DNA of 64,000 nucleotides, from the NCBI GenBank assembly GCA_002900995.3, contig CM035315.1:124001-188000 (forward strand), written 5' to 3'. The position numbers and the translations under genes were made by a program. Source of the stretch: Ganoderma boninense. Lineage: Eukaryota > Basidiomycota > Agaricomycetes > Polyporales > Polyporaceae. Positions 11,216 to 23,819 of this stretch are shown piece after piece; the stretch's first letter is position 1; each line of letters opens with the position of its first letter. The notes below the pieces were generated by a model. That model ran no database searches, was not told the DNA's origin, and saw only the letters and a program-made list of their open reading frames with translations.

Positions 11216-13225
11216 TTGCCCAGACCGGTTCGTGCCCAGGCCCCTACCCCTGTCCGGACTGCCACTCCCCACGCCCCACGCCTACCCCTACAGTGCCGAA
11301 TCTCAGCCCCTCCACTGCCCGGTTTCAGCCGCATCAACCCAAAGGACAGCCTCGCTATCATCGAATCCAAGGTCAACGCCGTCCTTACCCGCCTCCAAGC
11401 CATCTTCGACCGCAAGGACTTCCTCATCAACCTTCCAGCCATCGACGTTCTGGCCGTCCAGCACATCGCTGACCAGCTAGAGTGGATTGCCACAAACCTC
11501 GACGCACACGGCTTGGAGTGGACCCGCCCTCAGCGACAACAGATAGAGTGGTTCTGCAAGGAGGTTGGGAACATTAGTTTTAAGGAGTTGAAGAAGAACT
11601 TCCCTAAGGTAGTGAACGCCGTTGGAAAGCTAGACACGTTTGGGTACTTAGATTGGGTAGTAGTTTAGAACAATGGCAACAGGTTCCCGGTTTCGGTGTT
11701 AAACCCACATGATTTAGGCGATAGGCCTAGCACACCCTCCAATGCATCCACAGATGGGGAGGAAGAAACCCCCCGTCCACCATCCCAGTTACCAACCCGT
11801 CCGTCTTCACCCACCCCCACTCTTGGGGCCCTACAAAACCCGGCAGCATGGCAGTTTCAGGGTGTAGAGTACGCAACACTTGAGGACGCTGTACAAGCGG
11901 CAGGCGCACACTTCGGCATCCAGGATCACTATATTAACTACATCATGGCAGTCGTTAACGACATGACACGGAAAATGGTCACGGAAGCATACAACCAGCT
12001 TGGCAACAAAATGTACGAACACCGCAACCAGGAAGCCGCTGAACTCCACAGGCTCAGAGTCCTCCTGAACAAGAAGGTTAGCAGTGTGACGTACACGGAC
12101 GACATGGACGACCTCCGCTCTCGATGCAAGGATTTAGAGGACGAGAACGAGAAACTGAAGGCTGAACTGGTTGTCCTCAAGGCAGATGGAGACGTTCTTA
12201 ATCAAAACCATGGAACTCTCGTCAATGTTATCAAGCAGCTCCAAGCACAAGTTAACTCGCTGGCCTCTCACCCCACTGGTACACGCTCTCAAGGTACACC
12301 CACACACGCCCCCAGTCGACCCAAGATCGCGGACCCACCAAAGTTTAAAGGCAAGACGCCAGACCTGACAGTCGAACAATGGTTCCAAAAGCTCGGTATT
12401 TGGTTTAGGTACCAGAACATCACATCGGAGGACGACAAGATCACCACGGCTCTACTGTTTTTAGAAGGAGGAGCTCAGTCCTACATGGATGACTACGCCC
12501 AGAAAGCAGCCGAAGGAGTCCCACTTGGTACATGGAACAACTTTGCGAACCGACTCCGGAGTGGATACCGAGAGCTGGCCCCTGAAAAGTCAGCCCAACA
12601 GTCACTAGAGGAACATTGCAGGAAGTCACATGCGTCACTGGCCCTGTTTGCGGAAAACTTCCGCCGTTTTGCTATCAAGTCTGGCTACTCCGATGTGGAG
12701 CTTATCCGACGGATTGAGTCTCAGTGCAAGGGAGACCTGTTTACAACCATGACCACCCATCGCTCCTTGTCACCGCTCACGGTTCCGGACCAGTGGGAAG
12801 ACTTCTTAGACTGGGTACTAGGGATCGAGATGAACTACCGAGGAGTCCGTCAGCCAACGTCGTCAAGGCCTGCCCGAGACCCAAATGCCATGGACATCGA
12901 CACTGTACGCAAACCGGAAAAGCTCTCCAAGGAGCAGGAGGAATGGCTCGCCAAGAAGCTCTGTTTCCGCTGTGGTCGGCATCCCTTCAAGACTGGTGTC
13001 AAGTGTCGAAACCCGGTATACAAAGGTTACTACGAGCTCCCGGACATGACAAAGGCAAAAGGCACTCGGGTACGCACTATGGGTGAAGACAGTCAAGATC
13101 AAGACCGAATGGAGTTTGTCATCAATGCGCTCAAGGAGTTCGAGAAGAAGAACAAGGCCCCGGAGCAGGAGACTACCGCGCGGATCGTCGAGGTTGACGA
13201 GCAGGATTTTCTCCAGCGGATGTAA
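11216..13225 (+). CDS. gag: Gag of the Gypsy element, one in-frame TAG
   Basis: One reading frame runs from about 11216 to the TAA at 13223-13225 and is broken only by a TAG at 11666-11668. The part before the stop is helical (about 150 residues). The part after it has a Pro/Ser-rich linker, a long coiled coil (about 12040-12280), a retrotransposon gag capsid-like region (EQWFQKLGIWFRYQNI and on, about 12370-12830) and an unusual cysteine motif CFRCGRHPFKTGVKC (about 12960-13005) in place of a standard CCHC knuckle. The start codon is uncertain; the first clear ATG after the stop is internal (about 11945). Either Gag is made by readthrough of TAG, or translation starts downstream, or the stop is a mutation. 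Confidence 0.75.
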
Positions 13226-16200
13226 CGAAGTCTGGTCGTAACATCCGGTCTATATGTAGTAGTAGCGTAAGCCACTTAGAGGAGTCTTTTGTACCTAGAT
13301 CACGTTATATATACCTTGCCTCATCTCGCAGGCAAAAGCAATCGTTAGATCTAGGACTCACCCTCAAGCAAGGCAAACGTGAAATCCAGACAGAAGCCCT
13401 AGTAGACTGTGGAGCCTACTCTAGTTTTGCACACTATCAGTTTGTTCAGGAACATGGTTTAGAATTGCGGCGGCTTTCCAGGGACATACGAGTTTTCAAT
13501 GCAGATGCAACGGAAAACAAGAAGGGCCTCATCACTCACTACACACGATGCATGGTCACCATTGGAAAGCACACCAGTTGGCAGTCATTCTTGGTTACCG
13601 ACATTGGAAATCGAGACCTCATCATTGGGATGACCTTCTTGAGGGAACACAACCCTGAAATCGATTGGAAGAATGGACAGGTCAACTTCACACGATGCCC
13701 AGCCGCATGCCACCCCAAGGAACTGCTGACACAGGAAGAAGAGGTCCAAGCCATAGACGAGCCCCGGTTAGAGGAGTTTGCACGAGACAGCTACGGTCAG
13801 CTCGAACCAGAACCCTGGGACAATACTGACCAGTTTGTGCACTGGATGAAGTTTTCGGACGACCCTGATGCCAGGATACTGCGAGCACGTGTCGAAGAGA
13901 AGAAGGAAGAAGCGCTGGGACAACAAGACAAGGGATACTGGTCTAGTCATGTCCCCACACATTACCACCAGTATGGTGAAGTCTTCTCCAAGACAGCGTC
14001 AGAACGGATGCCAACACGCAAGCCCTACGACCATCCAATCGAGTTAGCAGAAGGTGCAACCTTGCCTAAGCCAGCCAAGCTTTACCCGTTAAACCCACAG
14101 GAACGAAACTCGCTGGATGGTTGGATCGATGAGCAGGAAAGCAAGGGATACATCCGACGTTCCAAGAGCCCTGCTGCAGCACCAGTCTTCTTTGTCAAGA
14201 AGAAGGATGGGAGTTTACGGCTAGCTCCAGGACTATCGTGCCCTCAATGCCGCTACCAAAGAAGGACAAGTTTCCCATACCACGGATACCGGACTTGATC
14301 GACCGACTCTCTCAGTCGTCAATTTTCACCTCCTTAGACCTGAGATGGGGATACAACAATGTCCGCATACGGGAGGGTGATGAAGAGAAAGCAGCATTTA
14401 TCACCCACCGTGGACTGTACGAGCCAACGGTAATGACCTTCGGCCTCTGCAATGCACCAAGCACCTTCCAGGCTATGATGAACGAAGTACTCAAGGAGGA
14501 AATTGCCACAGGACACGTTGTAGTCTACATCGACGACATCCTCATCTTCACAGACGACCTCACACTACACCGGCAGCTCACAGAACGAGTACTACAAAAA
14601 CTACGAGCTAACGACCTCTTTGTCAAGCCAGAAAAGTGCAAGTTTGAGCAGCCATCAGTTGAGTTCCTAGGCCTGATCATCTCCAAGGACTCGATCACAA
14701 TGGATCCCACAAAAGTCGAAGGTGTTAAGAACTGGCCAACTCCAACCAAGGTCAAGCATGTCCAGGCGTTTTTAGGTCTGGCCAACTTCTACCGGCGGTT
14801 CGTCAAGGACTTCTCCAAGATTGCCCGTCCCTTAACTGTCTTAACATGCAAAGACTCTCCGTGGCAATGGGAAGAAGCACAAGAACAAGCATTCCAGGCC
14901 CTCAAGACCGCGTTTACAACAGCTCCAATCTTGAGAATCCCTAGCGACACTGCACCATTCCGGCTAGAGACCGACTCATCTGACTTCGCAACTGGAGCAG
15001 TGTTAGAACAGCTCGGAGAAGACAACCTCTGGCACCCTGTTGCGTTCTACTCTAAGTCATTAAATGAACATGAACGCAACTACGAGATATATGACAAGGA
15101 GCTACTGGCAATCATACGAGCGTTAGAGGAATACCGTCACTACTTGGAAGGACACCCAATCCCTGTCGAAATCTGGTCCGATCACCTCAACCTCACCTAC
15201 TTCCGACAGGCGCAGAAGCTCACTCAACGACAAGCTCGCTGGAGTCTTTTCCTTTCACGATTCAACTTCAACCTGCGACACCGCCCTGGAAAAACCATGC
15301 TTCGCGCAGACCCTCTGTCCAGGAGGCCAGATCATGAAGAGGGGGTAAGCAGTGACAATGCTGGCCAAACCCTTTTGAAACCGGAGTTTTTTGCAATCAA
15401 AGCAATACAGCCAGGGCATGCCTCAGAAGTTGACGATGAACAACTGTTGGAAAGAATCAAAAAGGCACTGGAAGACGACACGATGACCAAGGATTATAGG
15501 TCACTGCTCAACAGCGGTCCCCGGGAGTTTGGAAAGGCACTACAGGAATGGAACTTCGAGAATGGCTTGCTCCTCCGTAGAGGCAAAGTTTATGTGCCAA
15601 AGGATAGACAACTGCGACTTGACCTGCTAAAGCTCCACCACGACACACTACTCGCCGGACACCCAGGCCGATGGAAGACTCAGGAGCTCATCACTCGCAA
15701 CTACTGGTGGCCAGGAATCACGATCGATGTCAAGAAGTATGTCAAAGGCTGTGACACATGCCAACGAAACAAAGCATCACGGGTTCCCCCATATGGCCTC
15801 TTGCAGCCGAACGAAGTCCCAGCAGGTCCATGGGAAGTGTGGAGCATAGACCTCATCACCCAACTTCCCGAGTCCTACGACAAGCATGGCAACACATACA
15901 CAGCAATTGCCGTGGTAGTAGATCGGCTAACGAAACGGTCTCACTTCTTTGCATGCGATGACCACTTCTCAGCCTCGGATGCTGCTGAGCTCGTATATGA
16001 ACACATCCTGAAGCTACATGGCCTCCCACGGCAAGTCATCTCAGATAGGGGAACACAGTTTGCGAGCACGCTCTTCAAGGAGTTTTGCAAGAAGCTGGGA
16101 ATCCGGGCATCAATGTCAACAGCATACCACCCTCAGACAGATGGACAGACAGAACGGGTCAACCAGTCATTGGAACAATACTTGCGGATATTCACTGAAC

Positions 16201-16999
16201 ACCGACCCAACGACTGGGCCACCCTCCTCGCCTCAGCAGAGTTTTCGTACAACAACATGGCACACGAGTCTACCGGCCTGTCCCCTTTTTCGTCGAGTAT
16301 GGCTACAACCCCAAGATGGCTCCAGACGTACAAGGAGAGCTGGGCTTCCCAACTCTTGAAGAAATCTTCCAAAATCGCACTGAAGCCCGAGAACAGGCAC
16401 AAGCCTCTCTGACTCTGGCCGCTGAGCGAATGAAGTGGTACTACGATCAGTACAAGAGCCAGGTGCCATTCAAAGTTGGAGACAAAGTACTGCTCAAAGG
16501 AAAGGACCTCAAGATCAAACAGTCAGCCGCCAAGTTGTCAGCCAAGAACTTTGGCCCCTATGAGATTGTCGAGCAAGTAGGGCCTGCGGACTTCAAACTC
16601 CAGTTGCCTCCACAGAACAAGGTCCATCCAGTTTTCCATGCCTCAAAGCTTATTCCCTACCACGAAGACGAGATCGGTGACCGAAACCCAACCAAACCCG
16701 ATCCTATCGAAGTAGAAGGCCATGACGAGTTTGAAGTTGAAAAGATACTCGACTCGAAGACCTACTATGGATATGTCCAGTACTTGGTGAAGTGGGTAGG
16801 ATACGATGTTAGCGAAGCCACCTGGGAGCCAGTACGGAATGTCAAACATTGCAAGGACCTGTTGGACGAGTTCCATGTCGCACACCCGGAGGCCGCACAG
16901 CCTATCTCACTCACAAACCCGCGCCCAGTCCAGAGGCAGTTTAACCGGCATGTTTGGCTTGAACGTTTCGCTGGAGCTCAAGTCTTGAAGAGGGGGTAG
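13226..16999 (+). CDS. pol: Pol polyprotein (PR-RT-RH-IN-chromodomain), frame broken three times
   Basis: Protease begins at about 13300, with the catalytic motif read as VDCGAYSSF (13400-13426) where D-S/T-G is usual. Reverse transcriptase follows, with VVVYIDDILIF at about 14518-14550 holding the YIDD active site. RNase H starts at RLETDSSDFATGAVL (about 14962). Integrase has an HHCC finger (HHDTLLAGHPG to CDTCQRN, about 15637-15770) and DDE residues in SIDLITQLP, VISDRGTQF and QTERVNQSLEQ. A chromodomain (LVKWVGY, ATWEPVRN) at about 16715-16885 precedes the stop. The frame changes near 14224, near 14259 (an A run) and near 16287 (a T run). The protease frame overlaps the end of gag in the -1 frame between 13198 and 13225. 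The chromodomain is expected to steer integration toward marked chromatin. Confidence 0.85.
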
Positions 17000-17435
17000 T
17001 GTCACGGTTTTTCGCGCCACACTCGGTCTGGCATCTTATCAGGACAAGTTATCTCTCGGTTTATCTTATCTTTTCCTTTATCTTATCTTCCTTTCCCTTA
17101 TCTCATCTCTCCCTCTTATCTTATCTCTTTCCCTATCTTATCTGCTTCTTAGATCATTTTCTCACCTGCGACAGGTCCCGGAACCTGCCCTGAACTGATG
17201 GTCTGTGCACCGTTCCCATGTAATATATAAAGGGCTGTGATGTGGGATCAAGAACCTCAGATTCTGTCTTCTGTTCTTCCCTCCCTTCCACTGTAGGCAG
17301 CCTAACAGCCCCTGCCCCTCTGCGCCTTCTAGTCTAGGCAATCTATCCTCTTCCCTTCTGTTGCCACCCCCTGTGTGCCCCATCAGTGAGCCCCTTTGTT
17401 TGTTTGTTTGGTGGCGCAGTCAATAGGCTGTGACA
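17000..17435 (+). repeat. Right LTR
   Basis: 436 bp, apparently identical to the left LTR. It starts directly after the polypurine tract and is followed by the second CTGTC target copy. Confidence 0.95.
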
Positions 17436-17440
17436 CTGTC
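17436..17440. repeat. Target site duplication CTGTC, right copy
   Basis: Matches 10477-10481. Removing the element and one copy rejoins the helicase exon in frame. Confidence 0.9.
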
Positions 17441-20400
17441 ACAAACGCTCAACGCAGTCAAGCACGCGCCGCGCAGCTCGCGCAAACGTATGATCCGCCA
17501 GGCTCCCTCCGCGAAGAGGGTCCTCGACACGATAACGACTTCACGGAGATAGAGCGCATCCGTATCGCACCAACTCACGATGAGTTGCTGTGTGCCGTTC
17601 CACCATACCTCCCGGTGTTCAGCCGCGATGCACCTCACCACTGTCCTGCCGATTCGATGCAGCGGCACCTCGACATTCAGTTCCGTCTTCTTCGAGAAGA
17701 GCTTATGTACGTTCGCAATCTCGTTTCGACATGATTTTTTCATTGACGTAGCCTGCTCTCTCAAGTTCTACCACACGCGCGTCCCTCGCCGTCGTTCATG
17801 ACGACCTCCTGAGGTTGTGGTCCAGAGGCCAGAAGAAGGGCAACAAGACCATGCTGGAGGACCTCATAGAGAAGAATGGAGGCGCATACCGGACCAGCGG
17901 GTACGACTCCGTCTTCTTTCAGCTCTACACGAACGCCGAGTTCGCCGCGCTCCGTCCACCGAAGCTACCCGTAAAGGGGTCGCGGTTACTCTCACTGTCG
18001 ACACACCCCCAGGTGGCGCCGCGCGTGACAAGGACGTAAGGAAGCGGGTCGAGTACTGGGAGCATACCAAACGATTGCAGGGTGCGAGCCTCGTGGCCCT
18101 TGTCATCGTCGAAGGCAAGGCCCTTCGGGTCCACCTCGGCGTCATCACCTCTTACAACAATGACATCGCCGAGTCCTCAAAATATGAACAGGGTCGCGTT
18201 CAGGTGCAGATTTTGTTCTTCGATGTTGAGGTTGAGCTCATGGCGATGCGCGGTGAGCGGCTGTGCTGGGGCCCATCCAACTTCGCCGTGCTGGTCGACA
18301 ACGGCGTCATGTTTGAGGCCGTCCGACCTTTTCTCAGCAAGCTACAGACTATTGAGCCGACGGAGATCCCGTTCTCGCGGTACATAGCGCCTGGTGGTCC
18401 GCTCGACCGCGTACCAGTTCTGCCGCCAAAGTACGGCCGTGTTCCCGGGTTCAGGTTCGAGCTGCAGTGCTTGGCGAAGCCCGGACAATCGATTGCACCC
18501 CTCGACGTATTGAATCCCCTTGCCGTTCGGAGGGCGCGCGAGCAGCTTGTCAGGTCTAGCATCCTCGATCCCAGCCAGGCGGACGCGGTCGTGGATACCT
18601 TGACGAGGGAGGTTTCCCTCATCCAAGGGTGAGTGTCTCTAACCGTTTTTCCTGAGTACCGTATCAACGACTGAATGCGTCTTTTCATACAGGCCACCGG
18701 GAACTGGCAAGGTGCGCAGACTCAAATCAGATATCGTTGGTTTCTACATCTAATCTGAGCTTGCTAGAGTTTCACTGCGAAAGAGATCCTTCGCGTCCTT
18801 TTCGCAAGCGGGATACGGCCGATTGGTAAACTCACCTGCTCCGTGCACTCATTTGATCAAGGCTCGCTGACCGTACCCTTTGTAGTACTCATTGCGTACA
18901 CCAATCATGCGCTCGATCACATGCTTACCTCGGTCCTTGACGCGGGCATCACGGAGAAAGTCGTTCGTCTCGGGACGCGATCGTCGGACGAGCGCATTGC
19001 ACAGTACACTCTTGGTGAGCTGGAGAGACGCGCCGGTGTCTCGGAATTCGACCGCACGTTGAAGCAGCAATATGCAATGATGAAACAGTGCGAAGAGCTA
19101 CTATCTAATACCATGGCGTCCATTCGGCTCCCACTCGCAAGCTGGGCGGAGATCGAGGAGTTCCTCTGCGTACATTACGGAGATCATTATGAGTCTATTC
19201 AATTTCCTCCTCTTTGGATCTCCAGAGTCGCGCAGATGAAGTGGACGGAGGAGGACCTCGAGGGTGAATTCGAAGAGGTCAGGAGGAAGGGGAAGAAGAG
19301 ACAGACGGTTAAGAAATCAGGTCACCGGACAATGTACAGCATTTGGAGGGAAGGTGTCGACATTCACTTCCTGCAACAGACATCCCCTGCAAGGTCCAAG
19401 CAGCCGAAGGGCAATCAAGGTGGATATGGTGGTAGTTCCCGAATCCGGTCCCTGCTCTCCAACCCTCGCCAGTTTTTCGCAGACATCGGGTTCCACGATG
19501 CCATTCCATTGGTACCCAGAACGAACCGGTCCGATCTATCAGCTTCTCCGGTCTTTTGACGTCTGGGACATGTCACTGGCAGAGCGTGCTCGTCTGGCAG
19601 ACGAGTGGGAGGCTGACATCCGCGCAAAAGCATACGAGTCTCAGCTCGGATACTATCGAGCCATGAAGGTGGAGTTCGAGGAAGAGTGCCGCTTAAACGA
19701 TGAGATGCGGGATGATGTTTGTTCTCTCCCGCTACGGTGTTCTTACGCTTGCTCAACACAGTTTCCAGGCCCGTCGTCGCCTGCTGAGGCGGACTGATTT
19801 AATCGCGTGCACTACAACCGGTAAAGTCCAACTCCAATCTGCATTAGATGATGTCAAACTCACGACGTACTGCAGGCGCGGCATCCCTGACTTCGCTTCT
19901 TGATGTTGGTTCACTTCTGTTTCATACTTGAACTATCCCGCTGACCACGCATACGTCATGCTAGAGTATCGCTCCGAAGGTCTTGATGGTGGAAGAAGCA
20001 GGCCAAGTCCTCGAAGCACACGTCTTGACCTCACTTGTGTCGTCTGGTGAGTTGCAAATCGGACGTTTACCTGCACATACTGACCTGAAACCACCGTGTC
20101 AGTGCAACACTTGATTTGCATCGGAGACCCGAAGCAACTCCGGCCGACTATGGCTACGTTCTGTGCGTAGCCTTGATAATATTCCAGCCTGCGATCAGCT
20201 CACCAATGCATGCTTTAGCACTCTCTATGGACAGCGGTGTAGGAAAGGACTTATACAAGTTCGATCGGTCGTTGATGGAGCGCTTGTCCGACTCGGGATA
20301 CCCCATGTCGCAGATCAACGTCCAACGCCGCATGCGTCCTGCCATCTCGCACTTCATTAGGTCCGAAGCAATCTACTACTTTGACTACTTTATACTCTTC

Positions 20401-23400
20401 GCATCTCACAATCCTTTAGGACCATTCTCTACCCCAACCTCCAAGACCACCCGGTCGTCACAGAGTATCCGCCCGTGCAGGGTATGCAGACGGATGTCTT
20501 CTTCCTCAACCACCTGAACAAGGAGAACGGCACAGAAGACTCTGTTTCGAAGTTCAACATGTTCGAGGTACGCGCGCCGGTGTGCATGCGGACCATGGCC
20601 TTGAAGATAATTATTTCCCCAGGTCGACATGATCCGGGACCTCGTCGTGTACTTCCTGCGCCAGGGCACATACAACGGGCCTGGCGATATTGCTGTTCTG
20701 TGCGCGTACCTCGGTCAGTTGCAGAAGGTCCGTGCGCTCTCCGGGACCTCAAGATTGCTGTTGCGGTGGACGAGAGAGACGCGGAACAGTTGGCGCGACA
20801 GGGTCTTGAAGACGATTCTGAAGTTCAGATGGAGGAGGTCGTCGTCGCGAAACACGTACGGTCCTCATGATCGCCTGGCAGAGTCGTTTATTCATAAGTC
20901 CTGTAGGTCCGTCTAGGCACCGTCGACATCTTCCAAGGGCAAGAAGCGAAGATTGTCATCGTCTCCTTGGTACGAAACTCGGGCCAACCTGAGACGGGTA
21001 GGGCGTCCATTGGTTTCCTGAAGGTTGGTGCGAAGATGCAGGCCATAAGAACATGCCGCTGATACAACACTTATTCCAGAGTCCAAATCGTATCAACGTT
21101 GCTCTCTCTCGGGCCAAGCACGGACTGTATATCTTCGGAAACGTCGCTAACCTCCGTCAAAACCCGACGTGGTCGACCATCTTGAACGACATGGAGGACA
21201 GAGGACAAATTGGTACGGCGTTACCGATTATCTGTCCTCGCCACCCGGAGCAAGCCAAAATGGTTTCTAAACCCGGAGAGCTTCCCCTGCATTCCCCGGC
21301 AGGTGGCTGCATCTTGCCGTGCGGCGTTCAGCTGGCTTGTGGACATATCTGTCCTTCGGCGGTTAGTCCTGTGAATCCGTCTAGTCGTCGTTGTGTCGCT
21401 GATGGAGATTGTAGTGCCATGCCGTCTTGGACAACCATCGCAGCATGAAGTGCATGGAACCGTGCCCTCGCACCCCTTGTCCGCGCCAACACCCCTGTTC
21501 AAAGCGGTGCTCGGACGACTGCGGCAAATGCATGTTTCCAATATACGCGGTTGCACTCCCTTGTGGCCACACGGCCTCGAAAGTGTTCTGGTACGTCGTA
21601 CACTCCTCATTCATCCGTGTTTCTCTGACATCACGCAGTCATCAGCTTGACGACCTTGCGTCGGTCAAGTGCTTTGAACAGGTGCGGAAGGAGCTGCCTG
21701 GCTGTGAGCATTCCGCCCTTGTGGCGTGTCACAGATCTCCGAGCACGGTGATGTGCACGGAACGGTGCGAAGGAACCCTTCAGTGCTGCTCGAAGACGTG
21801 TACAGCATCGTGCTCCGGCTGCCGAGTGCTCACTCTCCAGCGCACCCAAGTTTCCGAGACGAACGGCAGGGTTTCTCGCACTCACCACGCCCGTCATCCA
21901 TGTGGGCTGCTCCTCCCTTGTCAGCATGCGTGCGGACTCGAGTGTGCAACGGGACACACTTGCAACAAGAAATGGCTCCAGCCATGTCGCCAGAGATGTG
22001 CACACCAGGAGTGCTCCAAGCCTTGCTCGGAACCGTGCACTCCATGCACGAAGCCGTGCGAGTGGTCGTGCCCTCACTTCATCTGCCCACTGCCCTGCGG
22101 CTCTGTACGTGCCACCGTATGTCCGCCAAGCCAACACTAACAGATTTTATAATAGATATGCTCCCGGCTTCCTTGCGACGAGCCGTGCACGAAAGTCCCT
22201 GCAATGCGGAAACACCCTTGTCCCTCCGGTAAGACTCTAGTTGCTAGTTAGAAGTGCAGGCACTGAATATTACGAAACACAGTTTGTGGCGAACCGTGTG
22301 CAGCGCCAGAAGTGTACCATTATGCTCGCCATTGGAGAACGACAGAGACTCCACCCTTGTGGACCTCACGATGCAGCTCCGCCTGTCCGACGTCGACTCG
22401 CACCCAACAGACTCTGTCAGGAACCGACTCATCACGCTCGCGTGCGGGCACACATTCACCGTGCAGGCTCTCGACCGCCACTGCGGCATGCAAGAGTACT
22501 ACGACGTCGACCCGACGGGGCGTTTCACTGGCCTGAAGTTGCCGTCAGTCGACTTCCAGAGGTCGCCAACCTGCCCTACATGCCGTGGTCCCATTACGGC
22601 TCTGCGCTATGGGAGGATCACAAAACGGGCCACCATGGACATTCTCGAGCAGAATATGGCGAGGGCGGCGTCCGCCGCCATCGACGAGTTGACCGTCTTC
22701 GTCTCAAATTATTCCTCCAAGCTCTCCGACTACCAAGCGCAGGCGAGGGAGATCGGGGCCGAAACGACGATCAACCCCAAGGCGAACACTTCGGCCAAAC
22801 TGTCTGTCCAGTTCACGCAAAGCGGTCCTCTTCTGGCGGAGGACGCGTTTACCCTAGGAGCTATGCAGAAGGTGCACGGATTGGCAGTCGAGGAAGCCCG
22901 CGCCTGGCGTCAGATCGTCAAAGACATCGTGAACACGTACCGAGCACTCGTGAAGGTAGCCAATGCGCGCGGGCCGCACGTCGAGCCGTACGAATCCGCG
23001 GTATCCACTCTCCTCCGCATAGAGCTCGAGATGCCACAGGACGAAGATCACGCTCGCGCCACCAATACTACATCCGCTGGGACCGTCTCAGAGATCGTCG
23101 AACGCAAGGTCGGACAGCCGCGACCCCAGGCAGACGTCCCGTTCCGGGTCGAAGCGTACTTCCTCTCCTTGGACCTCCGCTCGCTCCTCGCGAAGATTGC
23201 GCAGTCCCGCGTGGAGGGCTTGTCGAAGACATCGAACGCTCCGGACACTGCGCGCCACCGCGCGCTGTGGACGAGCTTCATCAGCTTCCTGTACGACTCC
23301 TGCGTCGCAGACGCAAAGAAGGCCGCTGCGCTCGCGAAGGGTTGTCCGACACCTCGACATGCCACGCGCGCGGCGATATACGAAGTGCAGTTCGCGTTCG

Positions 23401-23819
23401 ACGTGTTCCGGTGGAAGACGATGTGTGAGCGTGCGGAGCTGTCGCGGGCTGGCGCGCTCGATGCGGCCGCGCGCGAGCGACTCCAGCGCAAAGCGGCTGA
23501 CTACAAGCAGGACCTGGCGCGGCGCTCACAGCACCTCGAGCAATCACACCTGGGAGCCCAGCCGTCGCAGAGGATGGAGAGCTTGAGGGAGGAGCATCGG
23601 TGGCTGGAGGAGAACTGCCGTGCCAAGGTAGCGGTCATGGAGCGGGAGTGCAGCAAGCTAGAGGCGGAGTTGGTGACTCCGTCCGCTGTTCACAACCGCG
23701 CGATAGCCCAGATGCGGCTCGAGGAGGGCTTCGCCCAGAGGAGGCCCCCAGGTTCTACTAGTGGTATTGCGGCGCTGCGGTCGGGATCGTCGGACCAATC
23801 GTCGTGTGTCGTAGCATGA
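17436..23819 (+). pseudogene. NFX1-type zinc-finger SF1 helicase, helicase and zinc-finger part
   Basis: Continuation of the gene begun at 9045. Helicase motifs in order: Walker A GPPGTGK on a 19-nt exon (18693-18711), VLIAYTNHALDHM (18885-18925), IACTTTG (about 19800), Walker B VEEAGQVLEAH (about 19990-20025), ICIGDPKQLRPT (about 20115-20150), GTVDIFQGQEAKIVIVSL (about 20918-20970) and NRINVALSRAKHGLYIFGN (about 21088-21145). From 21230 come repeated Cys/His clusters of NFX1 type (CSKRCSDDCGKC, LPCGHTASKVF, CGLLLPCQHACGLECATGH, CSKPCSEPCTPCTKPC). A RING-like cluster (ACGHTF ... CPTCRGPI, about 22440-22600) and a charged helical tail end at TGA 23817-23819. Besides the LTR insertion, single-base frame breaks are seen near 17978 (G run) and 19531. 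This allele is very likely non-functional unless the insertion is heterozygous in a dikaryon. Confidence 0.8.

Larger units (their letters stand above)
10482..17435 (+). mobile_element. Ty3/Gypsy chromodomain LTR retrotransposon (Tf1/sushi-like), 6,954 bp
   Basis: Complete element: 436-bp LTRs at both ends, gag, and pol in the order protease, reverse transcriptase, RNase H, integrase, chromodomain. The LTRs begin TGTCAC and end GTGACA. A 5-bp target duplication (CTGTC) flanks the element. A polypurine tract (GAAGAGGGGGTA) lies just before the right LTR at about 16986-16998. The two LTRs appear identical base for base, so insertion is recent. The primer site just inside the left LTR is complementary to the predicted 5' end of the element's own transcript, as in the self-priming Tf1/sushi group. 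Gag has one in-frame TAG, and pol has three single-base frame breaks, so this copy may need help in trans, or the breaks may be sequencing errors. Confidence 0.95.

Noticed and set aside
22241..23428. 395-codon plus frame overlapping the helicase C-terminus
   Set aside because: It is Arg/His-rich and shifted by one relative to the frame carrying the RING-like cysteines and the helical tail; a shadow of the real exon.
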